Assembly: GCA_963795555.1 (NCBI GenBank)
Contig: CAWCHZ010000002.1
Coordinates: forward strand, 682,001-746,000
Reading direction: 5' to 3'
Length of the DNA stretch: 64,000 bases
Origin: CAWCHZ01 sp963795555
Lineage (GTDB): Bacteria; Actinomycetota; Thermoleophilia; Solirubrobacterales; Solirubrobacteraceae
The translations under genes were made by a program, and so were the position numbers. The notes beneath the pieces were generated by a model. The model saw only the letters and a list, made by a program, of their open reading frames with translations, was not told the origin of the DNA and did not search any database. Shown here piece by piece: positions 40,475 to 48,719 of the stretch (positions are counted from its first letter, which is position 1; the number at the start of each line of letters is the position of its first letter).

Positions 40475-41779
40475 ATGAGCACCCGCGCCGGGATCGTCGT
40501 CACGGGCACCGAGGTCCTGCACGGCATCATCGCCGACCGCAACGGTCCCTGGCTGTCGGAACGCCTGCGCGACATCGGCGTCGATCTGCTCCAGATCGCC
40601 GTCGTCGGCGACCGCCCGGACGACCTGCTCGAGGCGCTGCGCTTCCTCGAACGCCAGCGCGTCGCGCTGATCATCACCAGCGGCGGCCTCGGTCCCACCG
40701 CGGATGACCTCACGACCGAGGTCGTGGCCCGCTTCGCCGAACGGCCGCTCGTGCTCGACGCTGCTCTGGAGGGACGGATCGCCGCGATCCTCGAGCGTCT
40801 CACCCGCCGCTGGCACGACATCGACCGCGCGGCGATCAGCGCCGGCAATCGCAAGCAGGCGATGATCCCGCAGGGCGCCACCATCCTCGAGCCCGTCGGC
40901 ACCGCGCCGGGGCTGGTGGTACCGCCACGCGTCGACGACGGGCCGACCGTGGTGGTGCTGCCCGGGCCACCCGCCGAGCTGCAGCCGATGTGGCACGCGG
41001 CGCTGGCGACGCCGGCGCTGCAGGCCGCGTTGACCGATGCGGTCAGCTATCGCCAGCGCATCCTGCGGCTCTATGGGATACCGGAGTCCGAGATCGCCGC
41101 GACGTTGCGCACGATCGCGGCAGACGGCGTCGATCTCGGGCCATTGGAGATCACCACCTGCCTGCGACGCTCGGAGATCGAGGTCGCCGTGCGCTACGAG
41201 GCGGGCGGCCAGCATGCCTATGACGCCTTCGAGCAGGCGATCGCCCGACGCCACGGCGAGATGCTCTTTTCGACTGACGGCTCGACGATCGACGAGCAGG
41301 TCGCGCGGCTGCTCGACGGGCGCACGGTGGCCGTCGCGGAGTCCTGCACGGGTGGCCTGCTGTGCGGGCGCCTGACCGATCTGCCCGGCGCCTCGGCCTA
41401 CGTGCTGGGCGGCATGGTCGTCTATTCCAACGCCGCCAAGATCGCCCTGGCGGATGTCGCGCCCGAGCTGCTCGAGCGCTACGGTGCCGTCTCGCGGGAG
41501 GTCGCCCAGGCGCTGGCCGGCGGCGCGCGCCGCCGCTTCGGCGCCGAGCTGGGCATCGGCGTCACCGGCATCGCCGGCCCGGGCGGAGGGACGCCGGAGA
41601 AGCCGCCCGGCCGCGTCCACGTCTGCGTCGAAGGGCCGGCCGGCGAGCGCCTTGCCCGCCAGGCCGACCTGCCGGGCAACCGCGCGATCGTGCGCGACCG
41701 CGCCACCACCCTGGCGCTGCACCTGCTGCGCCGGCTGCTGCGCGGCGAGGCGGACGCGCCGTCGCCGGCTCCCCGTTAG
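40475..41779 (+). CDS. cinA: CinA, ADP-ribose pyrophosphatase / NMN amidase
   Basis: A 434-residue CinA. The N-terminal MoCF-like domain (VVTGTEVLHGIIADRNGPWL, ITSGGLGPTADDLT) is joined to the C-terminal nicotinamide-nucleotide deamidase domain (VAVAESCTGGLLCGRL, GVTGIAGPGGGTPEKPPGRVHV). It recycles NMN from NAD-consuming reactions such as DNA ligation, and stands before recA as in many Gram-positives, though a toxin-antitoxin pair separates them here. Confidence 0.94.
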   Translation: MSTRAGIVVTGTEVLHGIIADRNGPWLSERLRDIGVDLLQIAVVGDRPDDLLEALRFLERQRVALIITSGGLGPTADDLTTEVVARFAERPLVLDAALEGRIAAILERLTRRWHDIDRAAISAGNRKQAMIPQGATILEPVGTAPGLVVPPRVDDGPTVVVLPGPPAELQPMWHAALATPALQAALTDAVSYRQRILRLYGIPESEIAATLRTIAADGVDLGPLEITTCLRRSEIEVAVRYEAGGQHAYDAFEQAIARRHGEMLFSTDGSTIDEQVARLLDGRTVAVAESCTGGLLCGRLTDLPGASAYVLGGMVVYSNAAKIALADVAPELLERYGAVSREVAQALAGGARRRFGAELGIGVTGIAGPGGGTPEKPPGRVHVCVEGPAGERLARQADLPGNRAIVRDRATTLALHLLRRLLRGEADAPSPAPR

Positions 41780-41835
41780 CGCGCGGCTGAGTGGCGATCA
41801 GGCGCCGCGGCGGCCCGTCAGCGGGCGGGCCGCCC

Positions 41836-42234
41836 TCACAGCCAGCTCTCAACCGCCAGATCGGGAACGCGCGCGAAGTGGCGCATGTTGCCGGTGACTA
41901 GCGTCAGCCCGCGCGACAAGGCGATCGACGCGATGCGCAGGTCCGGCTCGTCTAGACGCCGGCCTTCCCGCTCGAGTCGCGCCCGCAGCAGACCGTAGAC
42001 CTCGGCGGCGTCGGCGTCGAAGGGCAGGATCACCGTGGCGAGCGTCACCACCTCGCGAACACGCTGCGTCAGTTGGTCGCTACCTCGTTTCGCTGCCCCG
42101 TAGAGCAACTCCCCGAGCGTGATCGTCGTGGTCGCCTGATCGGTGGCGGGCACTCGCGCCAGGCGTCGCAACAGAGCCAACGGAGGATCGCGACGGATGA
42201 CGGCGCTCAGCACATCGGTGTCGAAGCAGTACAC
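41836..42234 (-). CDS. PIN-domain toxin (VapC-like)
   Basis: A 132-residue PIN ribonuclease. Acidic residues fit the family: Asp5 in CFDTDVLS, Glu42 in LGELLYGA and Asp98 in DEPDLRIASIA, with the TGNMRHF end motif (Asn where many have Asp). The start GTG 42234 comes one base after the antitoxin stop. VapC toxins cleave tRNA or rRNA until neutralised. Both genes are as GC-rich as their neighbours. Confidence 0.88.
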   Translation of the reverse strand: MYCFDTDVLSAVIRRDPPLALLRRLARVPATDQATTTITLGELLYGAAKRGSDQLTQRVREVVTLATVILPFDADAAEVYGLLRARLEREGRRLDEPDLRIASIALSRGLTLVTGNMRHFARVPDLAVESWL

Positions 42235-42235
42235 C

Positions 42236-42538
42236 TCAGATCGCCGGTGCTGGTCGGTCGCGGCTGTGGCGGCGCGCGGCATAGATCTCGTCCACCACCT
42301 GTTCCAGCTCGTCCCACTCGGCGAGCGCGCCCGCCACCGCCGCAAGGCCGACAGGGGAGGCTGTCGCTCGCATCGCCTCTGGCGTGGGAGGTGCAAGCAC
42401 GACGGCGGGCTTGCCCCGCCGCGACACCAAGAAGCGCTCCCCAGCGTTCACGCGATCGACGAGCTCGGAGAACCGGCGCTTCGCCTGAGCGACGCCAAGA
42501 ACGGGTGTCTGAAGATCATTATCAGACTGATCTGACAT
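42236..42538 (-). CDS. Phd/YefM-type antitoxin
   Basis: A 100-residue antitoxin with the Phd core VLGVAQAKRRFSELVDRVNAGERFLVSRRGKPAVVLAP, in which the N-terminal fold binds DNA and the C-terminal tail (EWDELEQVVDEIYAARR) would wrap the toxin. It is directly upstream of the PIN toxin. A TCAGA-CTGA-TCTGA inverted repeat at 42522-42535 overlaps its first codons and may be its operator. Confidence 0.88.
   Translation of the reverse strand: MSDQSDNDLQTPVLGVAQAKRRFSELVDRVNAGERFLVSRRGKPAVVLAPPTPEAMRATASPVGLAAVAGALAEWDELEQVVDEIYAARRHSRDRPAPAI
42522..42535. promoter_or_regulatory. Inverted repeat at the antitoxin start
   Basis: TCAGA-CTGA-TCTGA covers codons 2-6 of the antitoxin. Phd-family proteins repress their own promoters through short palindromes, so this is a plausible operator; its position inside the coding region makes it uncertain. 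Confidence 0.35.
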
Positions 42539-42593
42539 TTCAGGATCATCATGACAGATGGCACAAGGGGATCGTGCAGGCCCGCCTGGCGCA

Positions 42594-42607
42594 CGAACGT
42601 CAGTTCG
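42594..42607. promoter_or_regulatory. SOS box of recA
   Basis: CGAAC-GTCA-GTTCG is a perfect match to the Gram-positive/actinobacterial LexA site. It lies about 22 bp before the TACACT -10 box, covering the -35 region, so LexA would repress recA until DNA damage. Confidence 0.85.
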
Positions 42608-42628
42608 TCTTCCGTCCGGGGCGCCGCC

Positions 42629-42634
42629 TACACT
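42629..42634 (+). promoter_or_regulatory. -10 box of recA
   Basis: TACACT, followed by a short leader with a GTAGGAG ribosome binding site at about 42651-42657 before ATG 42667. Confidence 0.55.
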
Positions 42635-42666
42635 CCTGGATCCCGACCAGTAGGAGATAAAGCCCC

Positions 42667-43749
42667 ATGCCCGAGACCAACAAGCCCACTCAGGCGCGTG
42701 ACGCGGCCCTCCAGGGCGCGCTCACGCAGATCGAGCGTCAATTCGGCAAGGGCGCGGTCATGCGGATGGGCGACGAGGGCGCCCAGGTCCGCGTCGACGC
42801 AATCCCCACCGGTGCGCTCGCGCTCGACATCGCGCTCGGCATCGGCGGCGTCCCACGGGGGCGGATCGTCGAGGTCTTCGGGCCGGAGTCCTCGGGCAAG
42901 ACGACGCTGATCTACCACATCATCGCCGAGGCGCAGAAGCTCGGCGGCGTGTGCGCCTTCATCGACGCCGAGCACGCGATGGACCCGCTCTACGCGCAGC
43001 GGATCGGTGTCGACATCGACGAGCTACTGGTATCGCAGCCCGACTACGGCGAGCAGGCATTGGAGATCGCCGACATGCTGATCCGCTCGAGCGCGATCGA
43101 CGTCGTCGCCGTGGACTCCGTCGCCGCGTTGACGCCGCGCGCCGAGCTGGAGGGGCAGATGGGCGATCAGACCGTCGGCGTGCAGGCGCGGATGATGTCC
43201 CAGGCGATGCGCAAGCTCGCGGGCAACCTCAACCGCACGCAGACGCTGTGCATCCTCACCAACCAGATCCGCGAGAAGATCGGCGTGATGTTCGGCTCGC
43301 CGGAGACCCAGCCGGGTGGTCGGGCGCTGAAGTTCTACGCCTCCCAGCGGCTCGACATCCGGCGCATCGAGACGCTCAAGGAGGGCACCGAGGCGATCGG
43401 CAACCGCGTGCGCGTCAAGGTCGTCAAGAACAAGGTCGCCGCGCCTTTCCGCCAGGCGGAGTTCGACATCGAGTTCGGACATGGGATCTCGACGGCAGGA
43501 TGCCTGCTGGATCTCGGCATCGAGCACAACGTCGTGGCCAAGTCGGGCTCGTTCTTCTCCTACGGCAACGAGCGCATCGGCCAGGGGCGCAACAACGCGA
43601 AGGCATACCTCCAGGAGCACCCCGAGATGGCCGAGGAGATCGAGTCCAAGATCTACGCGGCGGTCGGCATCAGCCGTGATTCCGGGCTCCGGCCGGTCGA
43701 GGAAGCGGACCTTGCGGCCGTTGACCTCCCCGCGACGGCTGCCGCCTGA
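42667..43749 (+). CDS. recA: Recombinase RecA
   Basis: A 360-residue RecA for strand exchange and LexA self-cleavage. Walker A GPESSGKT is at residues 72-79, followed by the VCAFIDAEHAMD segment, Walker B VVAVDSVAAL, loop L1 MGDQTVGVQARMMSQ and LTNQIREKIGVMFGSPETQPGGRALKFY. It has no intein. LexA box and -10 are upstream, recX is 4 nt downstream. Confidence 0.97.
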   Translation: MPETNKPTQARDAALQGALTQIERQFGKGAVMRMGDEGAQVRVDAIPTGALALDIALGIGGVPRGRIVEVFGPESSGKTTLIYHIIAEAQKLGGVCAFIDAEHAMDPLYAQRIGVDIDELLVSQPDYGEQALEIADMLIRSSAIDVVAVDSVAALTPRAELEGQMGDQTVGVQARMMSQAMRKLAGNLNRTQTLCILTNQIREKIGVMFGSPETQPGGRALKFYASQRLDIRRIETLKEGTEAIGNRVRVKVVKNKVAAPFRQAEFDIEFGHGISTAGCLLDLGIEHNVVAKSGSFFSYGNERIGQGRNNAKAYLQEHPEMAEEIESKIYAAVGISRDSGLRPVEEADLAAVDLPATAAA

Positions 43750-43753
43750 GGAC

Positions 43754-44269
43754 TTGCTGGCGTCAGACGGGGAGGCCGCCACAGCGGTTTCGGATCTGCT
43801 CGCGCAGGACCGGCTGAGCGAGGCGCTGCGGCTGGCCTTCGCCCACCTGGAACGTCGCGATCGGACCGTGGTCGAGATCAGCGCCCACCTGCGTGGCCGC
43901 GGTGTCGACGACGGCGTCATCAGCCAAGCCGTGGTCGAGCTGCAGCGTCAGGGCTGCCTCGACGATCGGCGCTTCGCACTGACCTTTGCCGAGGATCGCC
44001 GCACGCTCGACGGCTGGGGCGCCGAGCGCATCGAGGCGCGCCTGCGCAAGCTGGGGATCGAGCAGGCGCTTGTGGAGGAGGCCGTTGCGACGCGGGAGCC
44101 CGCCGACGAGCTGGCCGCGGCCGTCGAGCTGCTGCGCCGCCGCTTCCCGGTCGCACCCAGTGAGGACCGCGATCGCGCCCGAGCGCTGGCGCTGCTGGTG
44201 CGCAAGGGCTACGACCTCGACCTGGCTTACGACGCCGTGCGGGCATACGAGCGCGACGACACGGGCTAG
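43754..44269 (+). CDS. recX: Regulatory protein RecX
   Basis: A 171-residue helical-repeat protein that limits RecA filament growth. The three RecX tandem modules are visible (LAFAHLERRDRTVVEISAHLRGRGV, then CLDDRRFALTFAEDRR, then the last module). I start at TTG 43754, 4 nt after recA; no ATG or GTG lies in frame before the conserved part. It is co-transcribed with recA and so under SOS control. Confidence 0.88.
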   Translation: MLASDGEAATAVSDLLAQDRLSEALRLAFAHLERRDRTVVEISAHLRGRGVDDGVISQAVVELQRQGCLDDRRFALTFAEDRRTLDGWGAERIEARLRKLGIEQALVEEAVATREPADELAAAVELLRRRFPVAPSEDRDRARALALLVRKGYDLDLAYDAVRAYERDDTG

Positions 44270-44716
44270 CGGGGGGCACCACGGGATCGAGCGATATTGG
44301 GGACACCAACAACCGCGCCGGCAGCCACTTCCCGGCCCCGCATCGCTCGAGACCGCTGGTGGCCCCGCCGCATGAATCCATGCGCTCGTTTGCTTCCCCG
44401 CCCCTGCGGTACTACGATCGAGGGGCGATACCCAGGGCCCGTGCCGGGCATGAAAACGCAGCAAACGACACTTTTTTGATGATTACCCCCTCAGCCAACA
44501 AGCCATCGCTGATCCACCGGACACCCTGTCCACGCGCCAGGCTGCGACGCCTGCCGCGCCCTCCGCAACCCCGACTTCACGGCTCCGTCTGAGGAAGCGG
44601 CCAGCCGGCCGCCCGATACTGCGCGCTCTGCCCACCGCCCGGCCCGCGGCTGTCGCTGACCAAAACGGATCTCGACCGGCCCGGCGCCCAGACGGGCCGT
44701 GGAAAGGGAAGCGCAA
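44270..44716 (+). other. Intergenic region and rny leader, no gene seen
   Basis: No coding gene or known RNA is recognised in these 447 bp. A -10-like TACGAT at 44413-44418 would start a leader of nearly 300 nt for rny, unusually long for this genome. The leader holds a GCCC-GTGCC-GGGC hairpin near 44440, a run of six T at about 44471-44476 that is not directly behind a stem, and a TCAGC/GCTGA pair around 44490-44515. It may contain an uncharacterised regulatory RNA. Confidence 0.4.
44413..44418 (+). promoter_or_regulatory. Candidate -10 of rny
   Basis: TACGAT, the same hexamer found before pnp in this window. No clear -35. Confidence 0.35.
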
Positions 44717-46162
44717 ATGATTGTGATCGCGGCGGTGGTGGTGGCTGTAGGGCTCATCGTCGCGGCCTACCTGTACTCGCGCGGAGCGCGCGTGAGCACG
44801 GTTGCCTCGCCACTGCCGGCGGCCGGCTCCCAGGCCGCCGAGGAGGAGCTGCGGGAGCGACGCGCCGAGCTGGTCCGCATCGAGGAACGCGTGCTCTCCA
44901 AGGAGGAGGCGCTGGCCGCCAAGCTGGCCGAGCTCGAGCGGCGTGAGACCGCCCTGCGCGCCCGCCAGGATGAGCTCGACGCCGCCAAGCGCGAGCTCGA
45001 ACGGAGCATCCACGAGCAGCAGCTGGCGCTCGAGCGGGTCTCCGGGCTGAGCGCGGGGCAGGCGAAGCAGCTGCTGCTGCGCGAGCTCAACGGCGAGCTG
45101 CGCCACGAGCGGGCTCGCGTCCTGCGACAGATCGAGGAGGAGACCAAGCGCGATGCCGAGCGACGCGTGCGCAACATCCTCGCGGTCTGCACGCAGCGCA
45201 TGGCGGCCAGCCACGCCGCCGAGACGACGGTCTCCGTCGTCCAGCTCGCCTCCGACGACATGAAGGGACGGATCATCGGCCGCGAGGGCCGCAACATTCG
45301 CGCGCTGGAGAACCTGACCGGCGTGGACTTCATCATCGACGACACGCCGCATGCGGTCGTGCTGTCGGGCTTCGACGGGGTGCGGCGCGAGGTTGCGCGG
45401 ATGACGCTCGAGAAGCTGCTCCAGGACGGGCGGATCCATCCCGCCCGGATCGAGGAGACGTACTACCAGGCCAAGTCCGAGCTGGACGCGCACGTCGACG
45501 CAAGCGGCGAGCAGGCGGTCCTGGACGCAAACGTGCAGGGCCTCAGCCCGGAGCTGATCAAGCTGCTCGGCCGACTGAAGTTCCGCACCTCCTACGGACA
45601 GAACGTGCTCGCGCATTCGATCGAGTGCGCGCATCTGGCGGCGATGATGGCCGAGGAGCTGGGTGCCAGCGCCAAGACGGCGCGCCGCGCGGCGCTGCTG
45701 CACGACATCGGCAAGGCAGTCTCGCACGAGGTCGAGGGACCTCATGCGCTGGTCGGCGGCGAGCTCGCGCGCCGCTACGGCGAGTCCGAGGCCGTCGTCC
45801 ACGCGATGGAAGCCCATCACAACGAGGTCGAGCCGCAGACGGTCGAGGCGGTGATAGTCCAGGCCGCCGACGCGCTGTCCGGCGCACGTCCGGGCGCCCG
45901 CGGCGAGTCGCTCGAGCAGTACGTCAAGCGCCTGCGTGAGCTCGAGCGGATCGCCACCCGTCACCCGGGCGTGGACAAGGTCTATGCGATGCAGGCCGGG
46001 CGCGAGATCCGCGTCATGGTCGCGCCCGGCGACATCGACGACGACGGCGCGGTGCTGCTCTCGCACGAGATCGCGCGCGAGATCGAGCAGGAGCTCGAGT
46101 ACCCGGGCCAGATCAAGATCACCGTGATCCGCGAGTCGCGGGCCACCGAGTACGCTCGCTGA
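44717..46162 (+). CDS. rny: Ribonuclease Y
   Basis: A 481-residue membrane-anchored endoribonuclease that starts mRNA decay. One N-terminal membrane helix (MIVIAAVVVAVGLIVAAYLY), a long coiled coil (about 40-175), a KH domain (GRIIGREGRNIRALE) and an HD domain with His329/Asp330 in LLHDIGKA are in the standard order. Start ATG 44717 with AAAGGGAAG before it. Shorter than B. subtilis RNase Y because of the coiled coil. Confidence 0.95.
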   Translation: MIVIAAVVVAVGLIVAAYLYSRGARVSTVASPLPAAGSQAAEEELRERRAELVRIEERVLSKEEALAAKLAELERRETALRARQDELDAAKRELERSIHEQQLALERVSGLSAGQAKQLLLRELNGELRHERARVLRQIEEETKRDAERRVRNILAVCTQRMAASHAAETTVSVVQLASDDMKGRIIGREGRNIRALENLTGVDFIIDDTPHAVVLSGFDGVRREVARMTLEKLLQDGRIHPARIEETYYQAKSELDAHVDASGEQAVLDANVQGLSPELIKLLGRLKFRTSYGQNVLAHSIECAHLAAMMAEELGASAKTARRAALLHDIGKAVSHEVEGPHALVGGELARRYGESEAVVHAMEAHHNEVEPQTVEAVIVQAADALSGARPGARGESLEQYVKRLRELERIATRHPGVDKVYAMQAGREIRVMVAPGDIDDDGAVLLSHEIAREIEQELEYPGQIKITVIRESRATEYAR

Positions 46163-46165
46163 GCT

Positions 46166-47488
46166 ATGCCCACCTACCACGTCACAACCTTTGGCTGCCA
46201 GATGAACGAGCACGACTCCGAGCGCATGAAGGGGATGCTCGCGTCGCTGGGCTACGCCGAGGCCACCAACCGCGCCGAGGCCGACGTGATCCTCTTCAAC
46301 ACCTGCTCGATCCGCGAGAGCGCCGACCAGCGCTTCCTGGCTCACCTCGGCGAGGCCAAGCGGCTGAAGTCCGAGCGCCCGGAGCGCGTGGTTGGGGTCG
46401 GCGGCTGCTGGGCGCAGTCGCTCAAGGAGGAGGTGTTCGCGCGCTTTCCGTTCGTCGACGTCGCCTTCGGCCCGGGCCAGGTCAACCGGCTCGCCGAGTT
46501 CCTGACCAGCGACTCGATCGGCGCGCAGGGCTACTTCGAGTTCGAGGGCTTCACCGGCCATCTGCCCGACCAGCGCGAGCGCGAGTTCCAGGCCTGGCTG
46601 CAGATCAGCGTCGGCTGCAACTGCCGCTGCTCGTACTGCATCGTCCCATCGACGCGCGGGCGCGAGGTCAGCCGCCCCCCCGATGAGCTGCTGGCCGAGG
46701 CACAGCGGCTCGCCGCCGACGGCGTGCGCGAGCTGACGCTGCTGGGGCAGAACGTCAACTCCTACGGACGTGACCTGCCGCTCGAGCGGCGGATCAGCTT
46801 CGCGCAGCTGCTCGCGCTGCTGGACGGCGTGGCCGGCATCGAGCGCATCCGCTACACGAGCCCACACCCCAAGGACATGCGCGAGGACGTCATCCGCGCG
46901 CACGCCGAGCTGGAGTCGGTCTGCCCGCACATCCACTTGCCGCTGCAGTCCGGCTCGACGCGGATCCTCAAGGCCATGCGACGTACGTACTCACGCGAGC
47001 GCTACCTCGACCGCGTCGCGCTGATCCGCGCGCTCGTGCCCGACTGCGCGATCACGACCGACATCATCGTCGGCTTCCCGGGCGAGACGGAGCAGGACTT
47101 CGCCGCGACGCTCGCCGTCGTCGAGGAGATCGGCTACGACAGCGCCTTCACTTTCATCTTCTCGCCACGGCGGGGGACCGAGGCCGCGACGCTCGCCGAC
47201 GCCGTGCCGCATCGGCTCAAGGTCGAGCGAATGCAGCGACTCGTCGAGGTCGTCCAGCGCCGCGCGCGCGAGCGCGCCCAGCGCTTCGTCGGGCGCACGC
47301 TCGAAGTGCTCGTCGAAGGACCGTCGCGCAACGACCCGTCACGCCTGCGCGGCCGCAGTCCGCACAACAGGGTCGTGAACTTCAGCGGTCTCGCCAGCGC
47401 CGGGGAAATCGTCCCGGTGCAGATCACCGGCGCCACCAGCCAGACGCTGACCGGTGAGGAGCGCCTGCTCGCGCGCGCGGCGGCGTAG
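46166..47488 (+). CDS. miaB: tRNA-2-methylthio-N6-isopentenyladenosine synthase
   Basis: A 440-residue methylthiotransferase. The N-terminal UPF0004 domain has Cys11 (TTFGCQMN), the Cys of NTCSIRE and the Cys of GGCWAQ for the auxiliary cluster. The radical SAM core has CNCRCSYC, and a TRAM domain ends the protein. It acts on A37 after MiaA, encoded 5 kb away. It starts 3 nt after rny. Confidence 0.95.
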   Translation: MPTYHVTTFGCQMNEHDSERMKGMLASLGYAEATNRAEADVILFNTCSIRESADQRFLAHLGEAKRLKSERPERVVGVGGCWAQSLKEEVFARFPFVDVAFGPGQVNRLAEFLTSDSIGAQGYFEFEGFTGHLPDQREREFQAWLQISVGCNCRCSYCIVPSTRGREVSRPPDELLAEAQRLAADGVRELTLLGQNVNSYGRDLPLERRISFAQLLALLDGVAGIERIRYTSPHPKDMREDVIRAHAELESVCPHIHLPLQSGSTRILKAMRRTYSRERYLDRVALIRALVPDCAITTDIIVGFPGETEQDFAATLAVVEEIGYDSAFTFIFSPRRGTEAATLADAVPHRLKVERMQRLVEVVQRRARERAQRFVGRTLEVLVEGPSRNDPSRLRGRSPHNRVVNFSGLASAGEIVPVQITGATSQTLTGEERLLARAAA

Positions 47489-47590
47489 CCGGCGTGGGGC
47501 ATGCTGCAGTGTCCTGCGCCGCAGCACAACCCTGGCCTAGGCTGACGATCTCGAGCGCTGGGCGGCCGTAGCTCCCGTCCGACCTTTATG

Positions 47591-47604
47591 CGAACATGTG
47601 TTCG
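47591..47604. promoter_or_regulatory. SOS box overlapping the start of the radical SAM gene
   Basis: CGAAC-ATGT-GTTCG is a perfect mycobacterial-type LexA site. It covers the GTG start codon at 47598, so LexA would sit on the transcription start of a leaderless message. A TATGCG at 47587-47592 could be the -10. Confidence 0.85.
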
Positions 47605-48632
47605 TGCGCTGGGAAAGCCTTCAGCTGACCAACGAGGAGCAGCGGACGCTGCCCGGCTACCGCGATGCGGCGGTCGTGCGGCGCTTCCACGCACCCGAGG
47701 CGCTAGACGTTCGTTTCTACGAGGTGCGCGCCCGCTCGGCGCTCAACCGCGTGCCCGCGGCCTCGCGGATGCCGTTCCGCTGGACGGTGAACCCCTACCG
47801 GGGGTGCACCCATGCGTGCGTCTACTGCTTCGCCCGCCCCACCCACAGATATCTCGACTTCGACGCTGGCCGGGACTTCGAGCGGGAGATCGTGGTCAAG
47901 GTCAATGCTCCCGAAGTCCTGCGCGTCGAGCTGGCACGGCCGTCCTGGCGACGTGAGCATGTCGCGATGGGGACCAACACCGACCCCTACCAGTGGGTCG
48001 AGAGCCGCTATCGCCTGATGCCGGGGATCTGGGAGGCGCTGCGCGACGCGCGCACGCCGTGCTCGATTTTGACCAAGTCGCCCTTGCTGCTGCGCGACCT
48101 GCCGCTGCTGCTCGACGTCGCGCGACACACGACGGTCACCGCGAGCCTATCCGTCCCGACGCTCGACGAGCGGGCCTGGCGAGCGACCGAGCCGCACACG
48201 CCGAGCCCGCGAGCGCGCCTGGAGGCGGTCGCCAAGCTCAATGCGGCCGGCATCCCCACCGGCGTGCTCGTGGCGCCGTTGATGCCAGGCATCAACGACT
48301 CGCCCGAGCAGGTGGGGGAGATCCTGCGGCTCGCGACGCAGGCTGGCGCGACCCACATCGGCGGGATCGCGCTGCATCTGCGTCGCGACGTGCGCGAGGT
48401 CTTCATGGACTGGCTCGCGGACAACCGGCCCGACCTGCTGGCGCGCTATCGCCGGCTCTACCGAAGCGGCGCCTACGCCCCCAACGAGGAGCGCAAGCGC
48501 CTCGCCGCGATGCTGCGCGGCGGCCCGCGCAGCGCCTGGCGCGGACGGCCGGTGGGGGCGTCGTGGACGCCAACCGACGAGCCGGAGCGCTCGCGCCAGC
48601 CCACCGGCCCGACGCAGGCCCAGCTGTTCTGA
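47598..48632 (+). CDS. Rv2578c-family radical SAM protein
   Basis: A 344-residue radical SAM protein related to the spore photoproduct lyase group. The cluster motif C-x3-C-x2-C is Cys70/Cys74/Cys77 in RGCTHACVYCFAR, followed by the MGTNTDPYQ-WVE segment characteristic of the Rv2578c family. The substrate is unknown. The SOS box at its start links it to the DNA damage response, so a role in repair or modification of damaged DNA is a reasonable inference. The start GTG 47598 or GTG 47604. Confidence 0.85.
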   Translation: MFVRWESLQLTNEEQRTLPGYRDAAVVRRFHAPEALDVRFYEVRARSALNRVPAASRMPFRWTVNPYRGCTHACVYCFARPTHRYLDFDAGRDFEREIVVKVNAPEVLRVELARPSWRREHVAMGTNTDPYQWVESRYRLMPGIWEALRDARTPCSILTKSPLLLRDLPLLLDVARHTTVTASLSVPTLDERAWRATEPHTPSPRARLEAVAKLNAAGIPTGVLVAPLMPGINDSPEQVGEILRLATQAGATHIGGIALHLRRDVREVFMDWLADNRPDLLARYRRLYRSGAYAPNEERKRLAAMLRGGPRSAWRGRPVGASWTPTDEPERSRQPTGPTQAQLF

Positions 48633-48719
48633 GGCTGCCGACGCGGCCGGCGGCTCTGCGCCCCAAGCGCAGTCAGTGCGCCCTCGTAAGGCAGCCCGAC
48701 GCCCCAAGCTGCTTAAGTC

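Noticed and set aside
44471..44476. T6 run as terminator of recX
   Set aside because: The nearest GC stem is about 20 nt away, so it does not form a standard intrinsic terminator.
44483..46936. Long open frame antisense to rny and miaB
   Set aside because: Same pattern: it covers two well supported genes on the other strand and has no conserved motif.
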